A stretch of 64,000 nt of DNA from Stenopsyche tienmushanensis (Eukaryota; Arthropoda; Insecta; Trichoptera; Stenopsychidae): positions 90,636 to 154,635 of the forward strand of contig WACJ01000431.1 of NCBI GenBank assembly GCA_008973525.1, read 5' to 3'. A model generated the notes under the pieces. That model was not told where the DNA came from. It made no database searches and was given only the letters and a program-made list of their open reading frames with translations. This document shows, one piece after another, positions 23,955-35,071 of the stretch. Positions within the stretch are counted from its first letter, which is position 1; each line of letters begins with the position of its first letter. Position numbers and translations under genes: made by a program.

Positions 23955-24117
23955 GCATCAACTTTGTTGCAGAGAATTCTATTAGGAGTGCATACATCGT
24001 ATGGAAGTTAGGCGACGTGAGTATGTGTTTTATCAAGTGAAAAAATGGCATAAGTTAAAATATTAGAGGCTGTCCAATTTTGAGCTCTATGGCATTTTAT
24101 TTATTATTTTTGTTACC
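23955..24117 (+). repeat. Rpt-G direct repeat, copy 2
   Basis: Same blocks as copy 1 (CAACTTTGTTGCAGAGAATT, CTATTAGGAGTGCATACATC, ATATTAGAGGCTGTCCAATT, TTGAGCTCTATGGCATTT). Most differences are point changes. Confidence 0.8.
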
Positions 24118-24379
24118 ATCTTATATCGAAGGTATGTGTGTTTCAATATTTATCACGCACTTCTACCAGTTTTTTAATTGAATTTAATATCGTTTATAAG
24201 CATCGAATTTTATTACTATGGCTTAGTTTACTATGATTGTACTAGTATTTAGTTACTATGCTGAATTTTCAGCGAAGGCGTGCATAGCATTTTAGTAATT
24301 GTTCCAATACCACTTAAACAGTGTGTTTATTAGCTGAAATTGCATTAGGTATCGGAAAGGATAGTAAAATGATGTAGAG

Positions 24380-24500
24380 CAGCGCTTCTTAAAGTTATGT
24401 AGTCCGCGGACCCCCTCTTGAGCAAAATTTCTTTCGCGGACCCCCTTATAAATATTTTTTTTTCTGACCCATCCCAATCTTGAGGCTTAATTTTTTCAAC
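24380..24500. mobile_element. Left end of a hAT-like element
   Basis: CAGCGCTTCTTAAAGTTATG followed by GTCCGCGGACCCCC and a second CGCGGACCCCCTT. The same order (CAGCGGTTCTTAAACTTATG, then CGCGGATCCC) occurs at the left end of the complete MITE at 39,205. The right end is not found. Confidence 0.55.
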
Positions 24501-24980
24501 AAACAAATATTTCTTGATCAAAACAGATCGTTTTACAATGTTTTCTGCAAATAATTCGACGAAAATATCTTTTTCAAGTATTTTGTACGTAAACGTAAAG
24601 ATTGTTTTCTTGTAAAACGTTTGAATTTAAGAGTTGATTTATCGTTGTAAACGTTTTATGTCGATTTATACATAGATTTATCTCCTTGACATTGTCTTTG
24701 AAAAATAGTAAGCGGTATTTCTTGTACAAAATTATGTACATCTTTTTTCTGATACAACATACGCTTCCAAATTTTTCTTCCTTCAGAATATGAAGATTCC
24801 TCAATTTCTTCAATTTCAGATTCAAGAATTTTGTTCCCGCTTTAACACAGTCCAATTTTGTTGTTTTTTCTTCATTAATAAAGTCGGCTTATTATGTTTA
24901 AGAATAAAATTAGTCGAGCCGCAAATGAACGGGTATTGGTAGAGATAACATATGTAAACATCATTCGTAACTTCTAAATC

Positions 24981-25060
24981 AGCGCTCCGTAACCGGTGTG
25001 CCACGGCACACTGGTGTGCCGTGAGCCGACACGGGTGTGCCAAATATCATAACTAAATCA
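24981..25060. mobile_element. Terminal region of a second hAT-like element
   Basis: CAGCGCTCCGTAACCGGTGT followed by GTGCCACGGCACACTGGTGT. The CAGCGCT start and the repeated GGTGTGCC units are typical of hAT ends, and GTGTGCC/GGCACAC can pair into a hairpin. The partner end was not located. Confidence 0.45.
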
Positions 25061-25179
25061 TTTTTCAACAGTCCTCCAGCACCTGTCGCCTACTTATGTC
25101 GCCAGATACCTAAAACTGTCGTTTTTCCTAAAAAATTGTGCTGACAGAATGAATGGTAGCTGTGATGAGTGGTGTTCGT

Positions 25180-25545
25180 AGCAAACTATCGTATATTACG
25201 TTCTACAGAGCGGGTCCGAGTATAGACCCCTGTGGAGACATGTTCGCGAAGACAACCTAACAAGGTATGGTGGAGCGTCAATTTCGTTTAAGGTGCCATC
25301 TGCCATCTGGCCGAATTGAATTCGTTCTTCTTATCCAGCGCAATCATGATAACTTGACCTGCTGGCCTTGATGCTACCTAGCCACGTAGGCAGAACGGCC
25401 CGGACGAAAGCCAAACTGCAGGGCAGCTAGGAGTTGCTTTATTCCCTTTGAGAATAAGCACAAGCTTCTGCTTTTTCCGGGCGCTGGAAAGACTCCTTCC
25501 GCTAGCAGGAGGCTTGGATTAGCACCAGCGACCTACCTGGGGACT
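25180..25545 (-). pseudogene. R1/I-like non-LTR reverse transcriptase fragment
   Basis: Minus-strand frames from 25,500 down read KKQKLVLILKGNK, QFGFRPGRSAYVA, IALDKKNEFNSARW and SPQGSILGPAL-NVIYDSLL. They are separated by frameshifts and one stop. These correspond in order to reverse transcriptase motifs of the W-K-LVLLPK, YGFRPGRST, V-LDVKNAFNSA (first catalytic Asp) and GVPQGSVLGPLLWN types. The NAFNSA and WN-xYD variants point to the R1/I/Outcast side of non-LTR elements rather than Jockey. The Asp of ALDKK is present. The YADD box is not seen. Base composition is less AT-rich than the surroundings, which suggests a more recent arrival. Confidence 0.7.
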
Positions 25546-25762
25546 CTAAATGAGAAATCAGAGAGGAACATATATTTCGGTGTATTTTTTTATATCATTA
25601 CATAAAGAAATAATAGTAAGGTTTTTGTAATTTTGCTCATGAAGTTCAAAATTGACGGGTGCGGATAACCTCGTGCTATGTATCATCATGCATATATCTA
25701 TTGAACTTATACCCTTTACATTCGACCATGATGCATTTTCAATTGATGTAGGGGAACATTTT

Positions 25763-25930
25763 GGGCGGCACCCAGTTTATAGAGGGTGTGCCTTTTAAAC
25801 TCAATCGTACACATCCCCCTCGAAGAAAGCTTCGCGTATTGATGCGGCCATTTTATTCACCCTCAAACACTTCTGATCTCCTGGTCCATAAGCCGGCTCG
25901 AGCATCCTGCAATGACCATATATGGCAAAC
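25763..25930 (+). repeat. Rpt-D copy 3
   Basis: AGTTTATAGAGGGTGTGCCT, then GCGGCCATTTTATTCACCCT, then CTGGTCCATAAGCCGGCTCG, then CAATGACCATATATGG. The short ORF over it is not shared with other copies. Confidence 0.75.
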
Positions 25931-26344
25931 AAGTAAGATAGTTTCGATTCACTTAAAGAAAAAAAGTGTTAATCGATTGTATTATATGTGTATCAAGAAT
26001 AGAGTGTGAAAAGATGTTTTTATAAATTGAAAAAAAATCAAGTTATCATTCCCCAAGATATTTTGGGAATCCGAACAATTGATTTTAAAAATTAAAAATC
26101 ACTAATAGCGAATATTATATGGCGTTATTGGTGCTTTTGTGAAATATTTATTACTAAGAACACGTGAGAAAAACAGAGAACTTAATATTGTAATATCCAC
26201 TAACGATATAAAGCAATCGAAATAAGTTCTATCGACATAAGTAAAAACGGAATTGATAAAAATACCTATATTTGATAATCACCCAGACTATACTTGATTA
26301 CTGCATACATTTTAATTTCAAAAGTATTTTCTTTTTGTATTGAA

Positions 26345-26760
26345 CTACAGTAGACTCTCGTTTATTCGGGCTGATGCTGGGGAGGAAAGGCACGGATAGC
26401 TGAAAAACATAGAATGATAGCATTGTATACTATTGTATTTACAATACAAATTTTATTTCATTATTTTAATACTTATTATTTATGAAGAAAAACGCTCATA
26501 GTTAAGCAGATAAGTGGGCGTTAGTAGTTAGTACTTTTATTTGGTTTTAAGATTTTTTAAACTAATTTCTAATATCACTTCAAACCTTTCTTAACATGTT
26601 AAATGCCAACGTCTCACCGGCGAGTCACATATGTACGCGCTCATTACGCTCTGACAGTTAAAAGGTTTTAAAGCTATTATATAATTATATTCAAATCCTC
26701 TTTGTTCTGCGCAATCTAGTAATTTTTGGATATTCAACGCCGTTTTATGATTAATGTAAT
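26345..26760 (-). mobile_element. pogo/Tigger-like element end with transposase C-terminal tail
   Basis: The end CAGTAGACTCTCGTTTATTC is followed, on the minus strand, by a frame around 26,640-26,790 reading DSFSTWDYINHKTALNIQKL, then LDCAEQRGFEYN. The tail of pogo/Tigger-type transposases has a helix of the ISHSEALKAIE-ALKYIEQQ kind, which this resembles. The arrangement (left end, then C-terminal coding on the minus strand) is the same as in the element at 54,136. Identification of the end is firm; the protein match is weaker. Confidence 0.5.
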
Positions 26761-26849
26761 CCCAAGTGGAGAAACTGTCGTGTCAATTTCTTCTACTTAT
26801 TTTAATGTCAATAACTACTATTGTTATGTATTTGAATTTATCAACAAAG

Positions 26850-26960
26850 AAAACACTTCCAAGCGGCTCAATTTAGCCCTCTGATAGTTCGTGTGGCACC
26901 CACTTGTCCAGCACTTTTATCTCCCCTATTTCGACATTATTTTATGAATCGATCTTTCTC
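26850..26960 (-). pseudogene. mariner transposase helix-turn-helix fragment
   Basis: Minus strand at about 26,945-26,875 reads NVEIGEIKVLDKWVPHELSE, with the next codons leading to a stop. KLDKWVPHEL is a strongly conserved linker motif following the second helix-turn-helix of mariner transposases (the WVPHEL motif). Nothing of the catalytic domain is recognisable downstream. Confidence 0.65.
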
Positions 26961-27288
26961 CGAATGCTCAGTTAATATTTCCCCCTGATTTCACTGCATT
27001 GTGCCCCAATTCGAACTCATACAAAAAGCTAGCGTTTTCTTTGTTGACGCCATTCTTTTGAGAGTCATTGAAAATAATCGAAATAGCAAAAATGACTCAA
27101 TAGTAAAAGGCAATTAAATAATATATTACTTTTTTCAATTTCAAATAGTCTATCTTTTACCTCTCTCAATCACAGTCGATTTCAATCGACTGATTGGAAA
27201 AAGAGGCACACTTCTTTAGGAGAAAATCAACAAAATATTCCAATTGGCTCTTTTTCCTTAGTCAACATGAGAAGGAATCCTTAGTCAA

Positions 27289-27460
27289 CATCCTTGGCCT
27301 TATATGGGCATTGCAGGACGCTTGGACCGGCATATTGACCAGGATATCATAAGTGTATGAGGGTGAACAAAATGGCGACATCTTAAACGCGACGCTGTCA
27401 GCAGGGGAACTTAATCCAATGATTTTAAAAGGGATACTCTGCATAGACTGGGCGTAGCCC
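27289..27460 (-). repeat. Rpt-D copy 4, inverted
   Basis: Reverse complement of the other copies: on the + strand GGCCTTATATGGGCATTG, then GAGGGTGAACAAAATGGCGA, then TTTTAAAAGGGATACTCTGC. It closely matches copy 5 at 31,076, including the CTGCTGAGAGCG-like segment. Confidence 0.75.
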
Positions 27461-27479
27461 GTAAGAGTCCCAGCGTGCA

Positions 27480-29160
27480 ACAGTTGTGATCAATGTATGA
27501 TTGATGCATACACATATGATTGTATTTCAAGGCTCGATAAAGTATACCATTTGACCTATTGAAATAAACACAAATTACCTTAATTTATAGTATTTACGTA
27601 GTGCATCTTTATTCTTCTGTTTTTTGCTATTTGAATAGATTGAAAATTGATTACGTATCTCTATAAAATCCTGCTTAAAAATATGCGTAGTGTTTTTGTT
27701 ATACCGCACCAGGATTTGACTGAACTAAAGAAAAGACATGAAAAGATTTCAGAGAGATCATAGTGAAACGTTTAAGATAGCTCTGCCATTCTTCATCAAA
27801 ATTCTACGTATACTTTTATTGACATGACTATGATTAAGGCCTTAATATTAAATTTTTCAATCCAATTCTACAAAAGCTTTCAATATAATAGATTTTAAGT
27901 ACTTAGCATGTTAATTATTAAACGAGGAGCTGTTATTACCGCTAAATAAAACAGCTACTACCAAAATACCGATGTTAAGCAGAACTTTCTCATGACTAAT
28001 GTTGATGCAAAATAGTGAAAATACTGCCTTCTGTTATCTTTAAGATATCAGCTATCTCCGCAACTTTAATTTACGATCGCCCAAAACGATTTTGTGGAGT
28101 ATTTTGTTATCCTAAGAACTTATTGAGTAATATGTTATTATCTTTTATCAATACAAATGGTTTTGATATAAAGATCTTCTCGATTTAAATTTAATTTTTT
28201 GATATCCAAGAGAAATATGAAAATTTTAATTAAATTGTGAACATGACTTAATTTACATTTTCTGATTTGATACGATTAAAGCGATTACTTGCAGATTTTT
28301 GAATAATGTTAAATTGTTGATTCGATCATTAATTAATTTTTATTAATTTTTTTGTAAAAATCTTATGCTAAGAACATCAATAATCTCTTAGTTATTTTAA
28401 ATTTTGAAGTGCTTTCAACAAAATAGAATATGAAGACTTGGATATATATTATATATACTGAATTTTATGTTCCGATATGCAGTCGCCATGATGTACTTTT
28501 GCGCAAGTGTGAATTGCACACTGGTAACGCCTTTCATCCCCATACCACATTTATACAGGATGTAATTTTTTCAGCTAAAATTGCTAAAGGCTCCTCAGTG
28601 TCCATTTTCATCATCAACAACTTATGTTTCCCTAAGTATTCGTGTGGCTGCAAACAATTCCAAAGTTTGGATCATGTTGATGAAACTATTATTTGGCACT
28701 TTAAAAGCTATTTACTAAACGTCTGCGATAGTATTAGGTCATTCAACTTTATTATACTGTTTTCGTAATTTCAAAAATATCTTATTTTATAATAATTGCT
28801 ATTAAAATTTGCTTTAAAATCGTCGTATTACATAGATAAAAGTTAGTTTTAACTGCAAAAAGGAGCAATTATACATTCTGATAATCATCATAAATAATGC
28901 TCACAATGCTTTGTTTTGAGAATAATTTTATATGTAGGTATATTCTCAGAAAAATGCATTTTTATTTCAATAAAAATATGCGTTTGAAAATTTTAAAGAG
29001 TGCTTAAATTTCCTGCTTTTCCCAGTAAATAAACAAGGATCGTCGAAAAAGTAAGTTTCAATATTTATGTAGGATTGAAAAATGTGTTTAATTGAAAGTC
29101 ACAGGCTTCTTCACAAATATATTAAACTAATTTTCAACATAATCCCAGTATGTGTTGAAA
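27480..29160. other. Unclassified AT-rich stretch
   Basis: No repeat or transposon homology noted. A 112-codon + strand ORF (28,430-28,768) is the longest open frame here. It has eight scattered Cys residues and no recognisable domain, splice context or upstream signal, so I treat it as probably fortuitous. Confidence 0.4.
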
Positions 29161-30430
29161 GATAGAAGTCAAAATATAATCTTATTTGAAAAGAAAACAG
29201 GATACCACAGACCGATGTAGTAAACCGCGTAACATATCCTTCCACGGAAATCGACACATCAAAAGTCAATTAAGATTTAATGAAGATGCAAGCGCCAGCA
29301 AAAAAGCTAAAACGCTTGGAACGGAACCCGAAGCACACTTTTCTCCATTGCACCCCCGAACTTCAGAAATAAAAAAATACATAAGATTTGTCGAAAGATG
29401 AATTACTGAAGAGATGTTTAGGTTGTCACACGCAAAATGCAAACGAATGTTTCAACTCGACGTTTGGCGATTGGCTCCAAATCAACTACATTCTGGCTTA
29501 AAAATAATCAAGGTTGCAGCATTTTTTTTGAGTTTTGCCTTATTCAATGAAGGAAATTCAGCATTTGTAATGATTATGAACAAGCTGAAAGTAGTTGTTG
29601 ACTCGCAGAGCTTTAATTATTTACGGTAAATGGATGAGCAGCGCGTTAACCGATAGAATAGACACAGCGCAGCGGAGACTAAGAAAGCTCGGAAAGCTCC
29701 AAAAGAAGAAATGCAAATTATGTGTATAAAGAAGAAGGATTGCTATATAGTTTTGGAATAACTGATTAGCCGCTAGGTAATTTATATTATTTATTACTGC
29801 TTTAAATTTCTCGTTTTCAGAAATTTTAATTTCAAACGCGTTTTTCTCGAAACAACTTTTTTCAACTGGTGAGAATTCTAACTCAAAAAGTTGTAAACCA
29901 ATTAGTTAAAATACTTGTATAAAGATTTAATACTTAATTTTAATCGATATGGAGCTAATTCTGGGATAATATTATTGTTTAAAGTGCGATTTTGATTGCA
30001 ATGAAGATGCAAAAAAATGGTAAAAACGTAACATTTTGCTAAAACATGTAATTTTGTATTTTTTTTAAATCAAAACTAGTTTCATATTCTTAAAAAAATA
30101 TATTAACATCAAAATATTGTATTGATTTTCAATAAAAATTGTGACTTTTACAATTCCCGTCAATAGCAAACTCTGATGGCGATCTTCTATTTTCAGCACC
30201 TTATAGCTCGGATATGTCCAGCGGAAATTAATTTAAAAAAATTTCAGATGTTCTTCAAAATATTAATAAGACATTCTCAAAGTTTAAATAAATTCTAATT
30301 ATTCTTTCTCTGTTTAAAAAAACCAAGAAAACCACTAAAAAATCTGCCTCCTAATTAAGTGCATTGAGGGTGAGAGAATCAATACTAAATTTTATTTAGA
30401 CTGAAATGCCCGGTGTATTTTTGCATATCT
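29160..30430 (+). mobile_element. Rpt-C long copy, unidentified transposon with short coding remnants
   Basis: From about 29,466 to 30,360 this matches 47,705-48,345: GATTATGAACAAGCTGAAAG, GCTCGGAAAGCTCCAAAAGA, TGGAATAACTGATTAGCCGC, AACGCGTTTTTCTCGAAACA and the shared end AAAAAATCTGCCTCCTAA. The upstream part (29,186-29,401), absent from the other copy, is open and reads SFHGNRHIKSQLRF and DASASKKAKTLG. That is a basic, Ser/Lys-rich N-terminus resembling those of some insect transposon proteins, but I cannot name the family. The extreme 3' end (30,355-30,420) resembles the T segment of the Rpt-B composites (GTGCATTGAGGGTGAGAGAA). Confidence 0.55.
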
Positions 30431-31070
30431 ATGATTTTTTAGTAAACACTTTTCAACATATATCTTTAAGTTTAACGACTTATTGAATGATTTGTATGAC
30501 ATGTAACATATTTTTGGAAAGGGTATAATCTTGAAACTATACTAAATTCAAAATATTTGCTAGTTGTTTGTTTAGAAAATTTAGAAGTTGACATATTTCT
30601 TATACGTTTGCAATTTTTTTGTGTCCTTGGAAGCTCAGAAGTAATTTTCTTTAAATCAATTACTTAAATAATACATAATTTATTTAGATTAAAAATACAT
30701 TGTAAAATACAAAAAACAGTTATTTTGTCCTATTACAATCTGGTGAAATTTTGAGGATTTTTTCAAAATGATGAAAAAAAATATTTCAACAATCCTGACT
30801 CTTAAGACATAGGATTATTGTATGAAAATTAGCAAAAAACCCCTCTATCTCCCAAAAAAATATATCGGTCCATGTGCAAAACATCCTTGAAGTTTATTTA
30901 AATATGGTCGTTGCTATTTCAAAATCAATTAAATATATATATATTTTTTAATGTTTATCTCAATAAGTCATATGGTGTACGTGAAATACGACGATGTTTG
31001 TATGTATTAATTTTGCACTGATCATATTCTGCCATGAAGTACTTACATATGTTGCACGATAGAGTACTTT
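30431..31070. other. AT-rich stretch with a dispersed block shared with 55.8 kb
   Basis: The block around 30,835-30,895 (ACCCCTCTATCTCCCAAAAA, then TCGGTCCATGTGCAAAACAT and CCT) recurs at about 55,785-55,840 (TCGGTTCATGTGCAAAACAT, then CCTG). The rest is unclassified. Confidence 0.5.
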
Positions 31071-31075
31071 TGGCT

Positions 31076-31240
31076 ACGCCCAATATGTACAGAGTGTCCC
31101 TTTTCAAATCAATCGTCTAAGTTCCCCTGCTGAGAGCGTCACTTATTACTGCGGCCATTTTGTTCATCCTCAAGCGCTTATGATACCCTGGTATATATCT
31201 CGGTAGCAGCGTACTTCGATGACCATATAAGGATGTTGGC
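31076..31240 (+). repeat. Rpt-D copy 5
   Basis: ACGCCCAATATGTACAGAGT, then GTCCCTTTTCAAATCAATCG, then GCGGCCATTTTGTTCATCCT, then GATGACCATATAAGGATG. Near-reverse-complement of the copy at 27,289. Confidence 0.8.
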
Positions 31241-31779
31241 AAAAGAATCGTCGTAGATGTTCAGCGCTCTTAAAAAAACGGGTGTAAATTGACATTTATG
31301 AATCGGGAAGTTTGGAAAATGGAAAAAAAATGAGATAATTTCGTTAACATTAGTCCTTTAATCAAGGTTTATACTTGTATTTTATTATTGCTCGAGGACA
31401 TAAAACAAAATGATACAATTTGAATGAGAATAAACGTGTTTTATAAACATAATACAATATAAGCATAATTCTACATCACGGTAGACTACCGTTTTGTCAA
31501 CATACAATGTCAAAAAAAAAAAAAGAGAAATTTTCAGCTTTGTAGAAATAATTACACAAATAATGTCTCCCATGGCTGTCTCCCACACTATTACTCTTGC
31601 GATGACCGGGTGGACTGGACTCCAAAAATACTTTTTCATTGCCTTTCTAAGAGAGCTGCTTAGTTTTTAATATCATTTAAATTCCCCATCGATAATTCTG
31701 CGATATTGTTCTTTGATGGTTTCACTCCAATGATCCCTCTGCCTGTTATTCTTGTGGTTTATTGCTTCAGGTCACGTGT

Positions 31780-32215
31780 GGCGCGAGCCGAAGAGCTGGG
31801 ATCCAAAAGCATATGCACATTCGCTCCCGTCTCAAATACCGACTTAACTACCGTATTGCGTGCGTATTCTATCTCTCCCCGTCCCCGCAGCTCAAAGTTC
31901 ATTTAACCAGACCAATATGCGCCAACATGGTGCACCATACAATATTATTACTATACTTATGTTATTCTCGCAAGTGTAAACAGTAAATTAACAAAGTTTT
32001 ATCGCAATCGGATGAACGGTATGGAAGCGCATTAAATACGAACAAACAAACATTAATTTTTACATATTTGACTATGTCTATGTTACTCGCGCAATTGTTA
32101 ACAATAAGTGGACGAAGTTTTATCGCAATCTAATGAACGGTATGGCAGCGCATTACATACGAACAAACAGAGATTCATTTTTATATATTAGAATAGATAT
32201 ATATTAAAATACAAA
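31780..32215 (+). mobile_element. Non-LTR/SINE-like 3' end with duplicated tail
   Basis: A less AT-rich body (31,780-31,900) leads into two direct copies of a roughly 121-bp tail: TTTTATCGCAATCGGATGAA...GCGCATTAAATACGAACAAA at 31,997 and TTTTATCGCAATCTAATGAA...GCGCATTACATACGAACAAA at 32,118. Endings of the form TCGGATGAACGGT-GGAAGC...ACATACAAACAAAC followed by A/T runs are common at the 3' ends of insect non-LTR elements and the SINEs that borrow their tails. The two overlapping short ORFs are not credible. Confidence 0.5.
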
Positions 32216-32750
32216 TGGAGTATCTTGGGTAAACTCTGCTCGATTCTACTACTATTATTTTTAATACAATTTTCAATTTTAATACAAACTACTTTGGGGT
32301 AAACGCAACGCCATTATAAATAATACTTAATTTTATATGGCATATAAATCCCAATCTAATTAAATTTGACATATTAAATATTTAAATCATAAGATCAAAA
32401 TATTCAAGCAATTAAAGTTGATCAACATGATGTTCAGGAATCGATCACATTATTCGATGCTATCCCGGTTCTCCTGAAATTTTAGCAATGCATTTTTCTT
32501 TGCATAATTTACGAATCAATTCTAAATGAATGAACATTGCAATATAGCATTAGCATTAGATAACGTTCTTTTGAATGATGTAGATGTAAAGATATTTAGT
32601 TTCAGCTCAATTATCTATTTTTATAACAATTAATGCCTTTTTATCTTAATACGAACTGACGGTCAGAAATGAATCGTAGATGAATTAATCAAATTCTGAA
32701 TTTTTACTTAAAGTTTGCGTTTTATTTTGAATTGTCAATAATATAGTATA
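32216..32750. other. Unclassified AT-rich stretch
   Basis: No homology to other parts of the window and no gene seen. Confidence 0.4.
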
Positions 32751-32754
32751 GAAT

Positions 32755-32970
32755 CTTAATGTAGTTCCTGCCGTTGATTCGACAATCGATGAACGCATCC
32801 TGGTTGTATTCGGAGAGCAGAAATGGGAGAAGTTTCTGAGTTTCGCCACATTGACTTCTGTATAGGTTGCAATATGTTTATTTTAAAATTATACTCACAC
32901 AAGCTTCGAGAACAGACAGAGAGAACAGAGAGTAAGGCTGCCAAAAAGTCGTGCTTTGTTGTTTAAACTA
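32755..32970 (+). repeat. Rpt-H copy 1
   Basis: TTAATGTAGTTCCTGCCGTT, CGACAATCGATGAACGCATC, ATTCGGAGAGCAGAAATGGG, TCTGTATAGGTTGCAATATG, CTTCGAGAACAGACAGAGAG, CCAAAAAGTCGTGC. The same series occurs at 38,105-38,320. The ATTCGG-AGCAGAAAT block is also present inside Rpt-A. Confidence 0.8.
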
Positions 32971-33829
32971 AAATTATTTTATAACGACTGTTGCCCATTC
33001 CTTATCCATTTGTATTGTTACATTTCTAGTTCAGTATCTTGTGGAAGATTTCGTTTACAAAATCCGTTCTATTCTCACTTCATATTGTATATTCACATTT
33101 ATGGCTTTTGTGGTCTTGGTGGTGTTCAACCCCTGGTCGAAAAATAGCAGCATATAATGTCGAATGTGATATTGATTAAACATTATAATTTTTAAACTTA
33201 AATGTAGACCTAACAATAATTATATGTTACTGTAGCGTGGGCGATTTAACATTCCCATGCAATAGCGCTATTAATCTGAGCAGATTTAATTCGCCAGATT
33301 AACAGCAACATCTTCCGTCTCGCTTTAAGTGCAATGTGGTATTTTAACAGCACCATCTTCTGTGGCGCAGCGGGGACATTGCACCTGCAATTACCGACCG
33401 ATCGCTTCTTATGCGTGCACCGTTGCTGGTTGGGTGGTGATGCGTAGGAAGCGGGAGTCGGGGGGAGTTGTCGGTTGGCTTTGGCTGCGGGAGAACGTCC
33501 TTCCCACAGCCAGATATCTCTCTCTCGTGCTGAATAAAAAGTTACCCAGAGAAGAGTCTTTTTGTCCGATGCCTGTCCACCCCCATCCATTCGTCCGGCT
33601 ACGGAATGTTTCGGAATGACGAGCGCGTGGGAGCGGGGGAACGCCCGGGGACTGTACTCCTATGTAAAATTACATTATTATATTGCGAGTTATTGATTCA
33701 CATTCATCAGCTTTATTTCAATTTAGCTTTTCCAATTCAATACTTTACCTAATAATTGTTGTCTTTCAAATATTATTATTTTATCCTTATCCATTGATTT
33801 TTCAAAATAATTACAAAATAAAATAAAAT

Positions 33830-34040
33830 ATGAATATTGTTGCAGTTTCGGATGTTGCTGCGAAGATTCGGAGTTTTGTCGCACAGACACACAAGAAGTT
33901 GCAGCAACGCCTCTGCACCGAAGTATGCATGTATGTTGCATGTATTGGTTGCAATGCAATTATCTCTAAATGCCTCTCAAACAACCTTCGAATACCTGCG
34001 GAGATCAGAAAGCAATGTATGTATATAGTTTTTTCATATA
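33830..34040 (+). repeat. Rpt-I copy 1, inside the long-inverted-repeat element
   Basis: AGAAGTTGCAGCAACGCCTC, GTATTGGTTGCAATGCAATT, ACCTTCGAATACCTGCGGAG and ATCAGAAAG correspond to blocks at 38,765-38,950 (GAAGTTGTTGCAGTGACAAT, GTATCGGTTGCATTGCGTTT, ACCTTCGAATACCGTGTTGA). Overlapping ORFs on both strands are repeat translations. Confidence 0.65.
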
Positions 34041-34231
34041 TTAATATCCTCCATATATCATTTTTACCGATGCTAATCAACACATCATTTTGTGTTAATG
34101 CACACTGTTTTATATCATTAGGAGAATAAAATTGGCTCATATTATTCTGTTAATATTACATCATAAAACATGCAGGCAAAATACGACCTATTTTAAAAAA
34201 ATAACATCAAAAATAGTTCATGATCTCATGG

Positions 34232-34475
34232 TCATAAATATAGAAATGCGACCAAATGAAAATTAGAAAACATTATGTAAATAATAGAGAATACGACGTA
34301 ATCAGCGTATGACAACCCAGCTAGATATGAAATTATTGATGAAACCGCTTGGGATCGGTCTATTATGTATGAGAAGAACCACCTATGTAGATCTCCTCTA
34401 ATTCCTGCATTGTATAGTTTGGTCATAAGAATGTTGTGGTCGATCCTGTCAAACGCCGTTGACGGTTCGATCTCG
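34232..34475 (-). pseudogene. Non-LTR reverse transcriptase fragment
   Basis: On the minus strand from 34,474: EPSTAFDRIDHNIL, MTKLYNAGIRGDLHRWFFSY, IIDRSQAV, then an apparent deletion and LAGLSYADYVVFSIIY. AFDRIDH corresponds to the first catalytic Asp motif (AFDTVDH), GI-G-L--WF-SYL-DR-Q to the next block, and YADY to a mutated YADD box. The GVPQGS motif between them is missing, so a segment was lost. Family: Jockey-like or a related non-LTR clade. Confidence 0.7.
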
Positions 34476-35071
34476 CTCCGATCCCGGTCCGATCAAATAT
34501 TCTTACACAAGAAACAATGAGAGTATTCACACTATCGGATCGTTCTAATTCTGGCCTTACTGAAGTCAGTGTTGATAACACCAACTTGTTGATCATTATC
34601 CATAGCCAAAGCTAATTTCACTCGTCATCATTTTTGATGAAGCTCATCGATACCAATTTTTCATTTCCCCGGCCGCGTCTCCCCGGGCGGCTTCCCGTCC
34701 CCACCTTCTCGTCGGGATGGCCGCGCTAGCACACGGGTGCGTTCTTCTATCGAGCCGTGATGTTGCTGGATGAATGGATGGGAATAGGCCGTAGGAGGAA
34801 CGATCTCCTTCAGCCAAGGCTAAACGATGACTCTCCCGACTCCCGCCTCCTGCGCGTCACTCCACAACCGGTAACGGTGCACGCGCAAGAAGCGATCGGT
34901 CGGTATGCAGGTGCAATGTTTCTGCAGGGCCACCAGAGATGGCGCTGTTAAAATAACATATTGCACATGAAGAGAGATGCAAGATGACGCCGTTAATCTG
35001 GAGAATTAAATCTGCTCAGACCAACAGCGCTATTGCGTGAAGATGTTAAATCGTTCACGCTACAGTAACAT

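Larger units (their letters stand above)
33224..35071. mobile_element. Long-inverted-repeat (foldback-like) element, or opposed pair of LTRs
   Basis: The left arm begins ATGTTACTGTAGCGTG and the right arm ends CACGCTACAGTAACAT. The arms (about 33,224-33,655 and 34,670-35,071) match as inverted repeats along most of their length, for example CAATAGCGCT, TCTGAGCAGATTTAATTC, ACCGACCGATCGCTTCTT and CCCATCCATTC. Both arms are markedly GC-rich against an AT-rich background. The middle kilobase is AT-rich and holds unrelated repeats. The arms could be the terminal repeats of a foldback DNA transposon. Alternatively they are two solo LTRs in opposite orientation: the left arm runs TGTTAC... and has a GAATAAAAAG polyadenylation-like signal at 33,531. 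ORFs over the arms on both strands are not conserved between them. Confidence 0.7.

Noticed and set aside
28430..28768. 112-codon ORF as a possible secreted Cys-rich protein
   Set aside because: No signal-peptide-like start, domain, repeat conservation or transcription signal. AT-rich DNA of this length yields such frames by chance.
33246..33619. Overlapping ORFs of 114 and 96 codons on opposite strands
   Set aside because: They lie in the GC-rich arm of an inverted-repeat element where stops are rare. The other arm does not preserve either frame.
33811..34140. ORFs of 99 and 109 codons on both strands
   Set aside because: They lie within Rpt-I, and the partner copy at 38,765 has no matching frame.
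34440..34500. GGTTCGATCTC resembling a tRNA B box
   Set aside because: It lies in the reverse transcriptase reading frame, and there is no cloverleaf or A box at the right distance.
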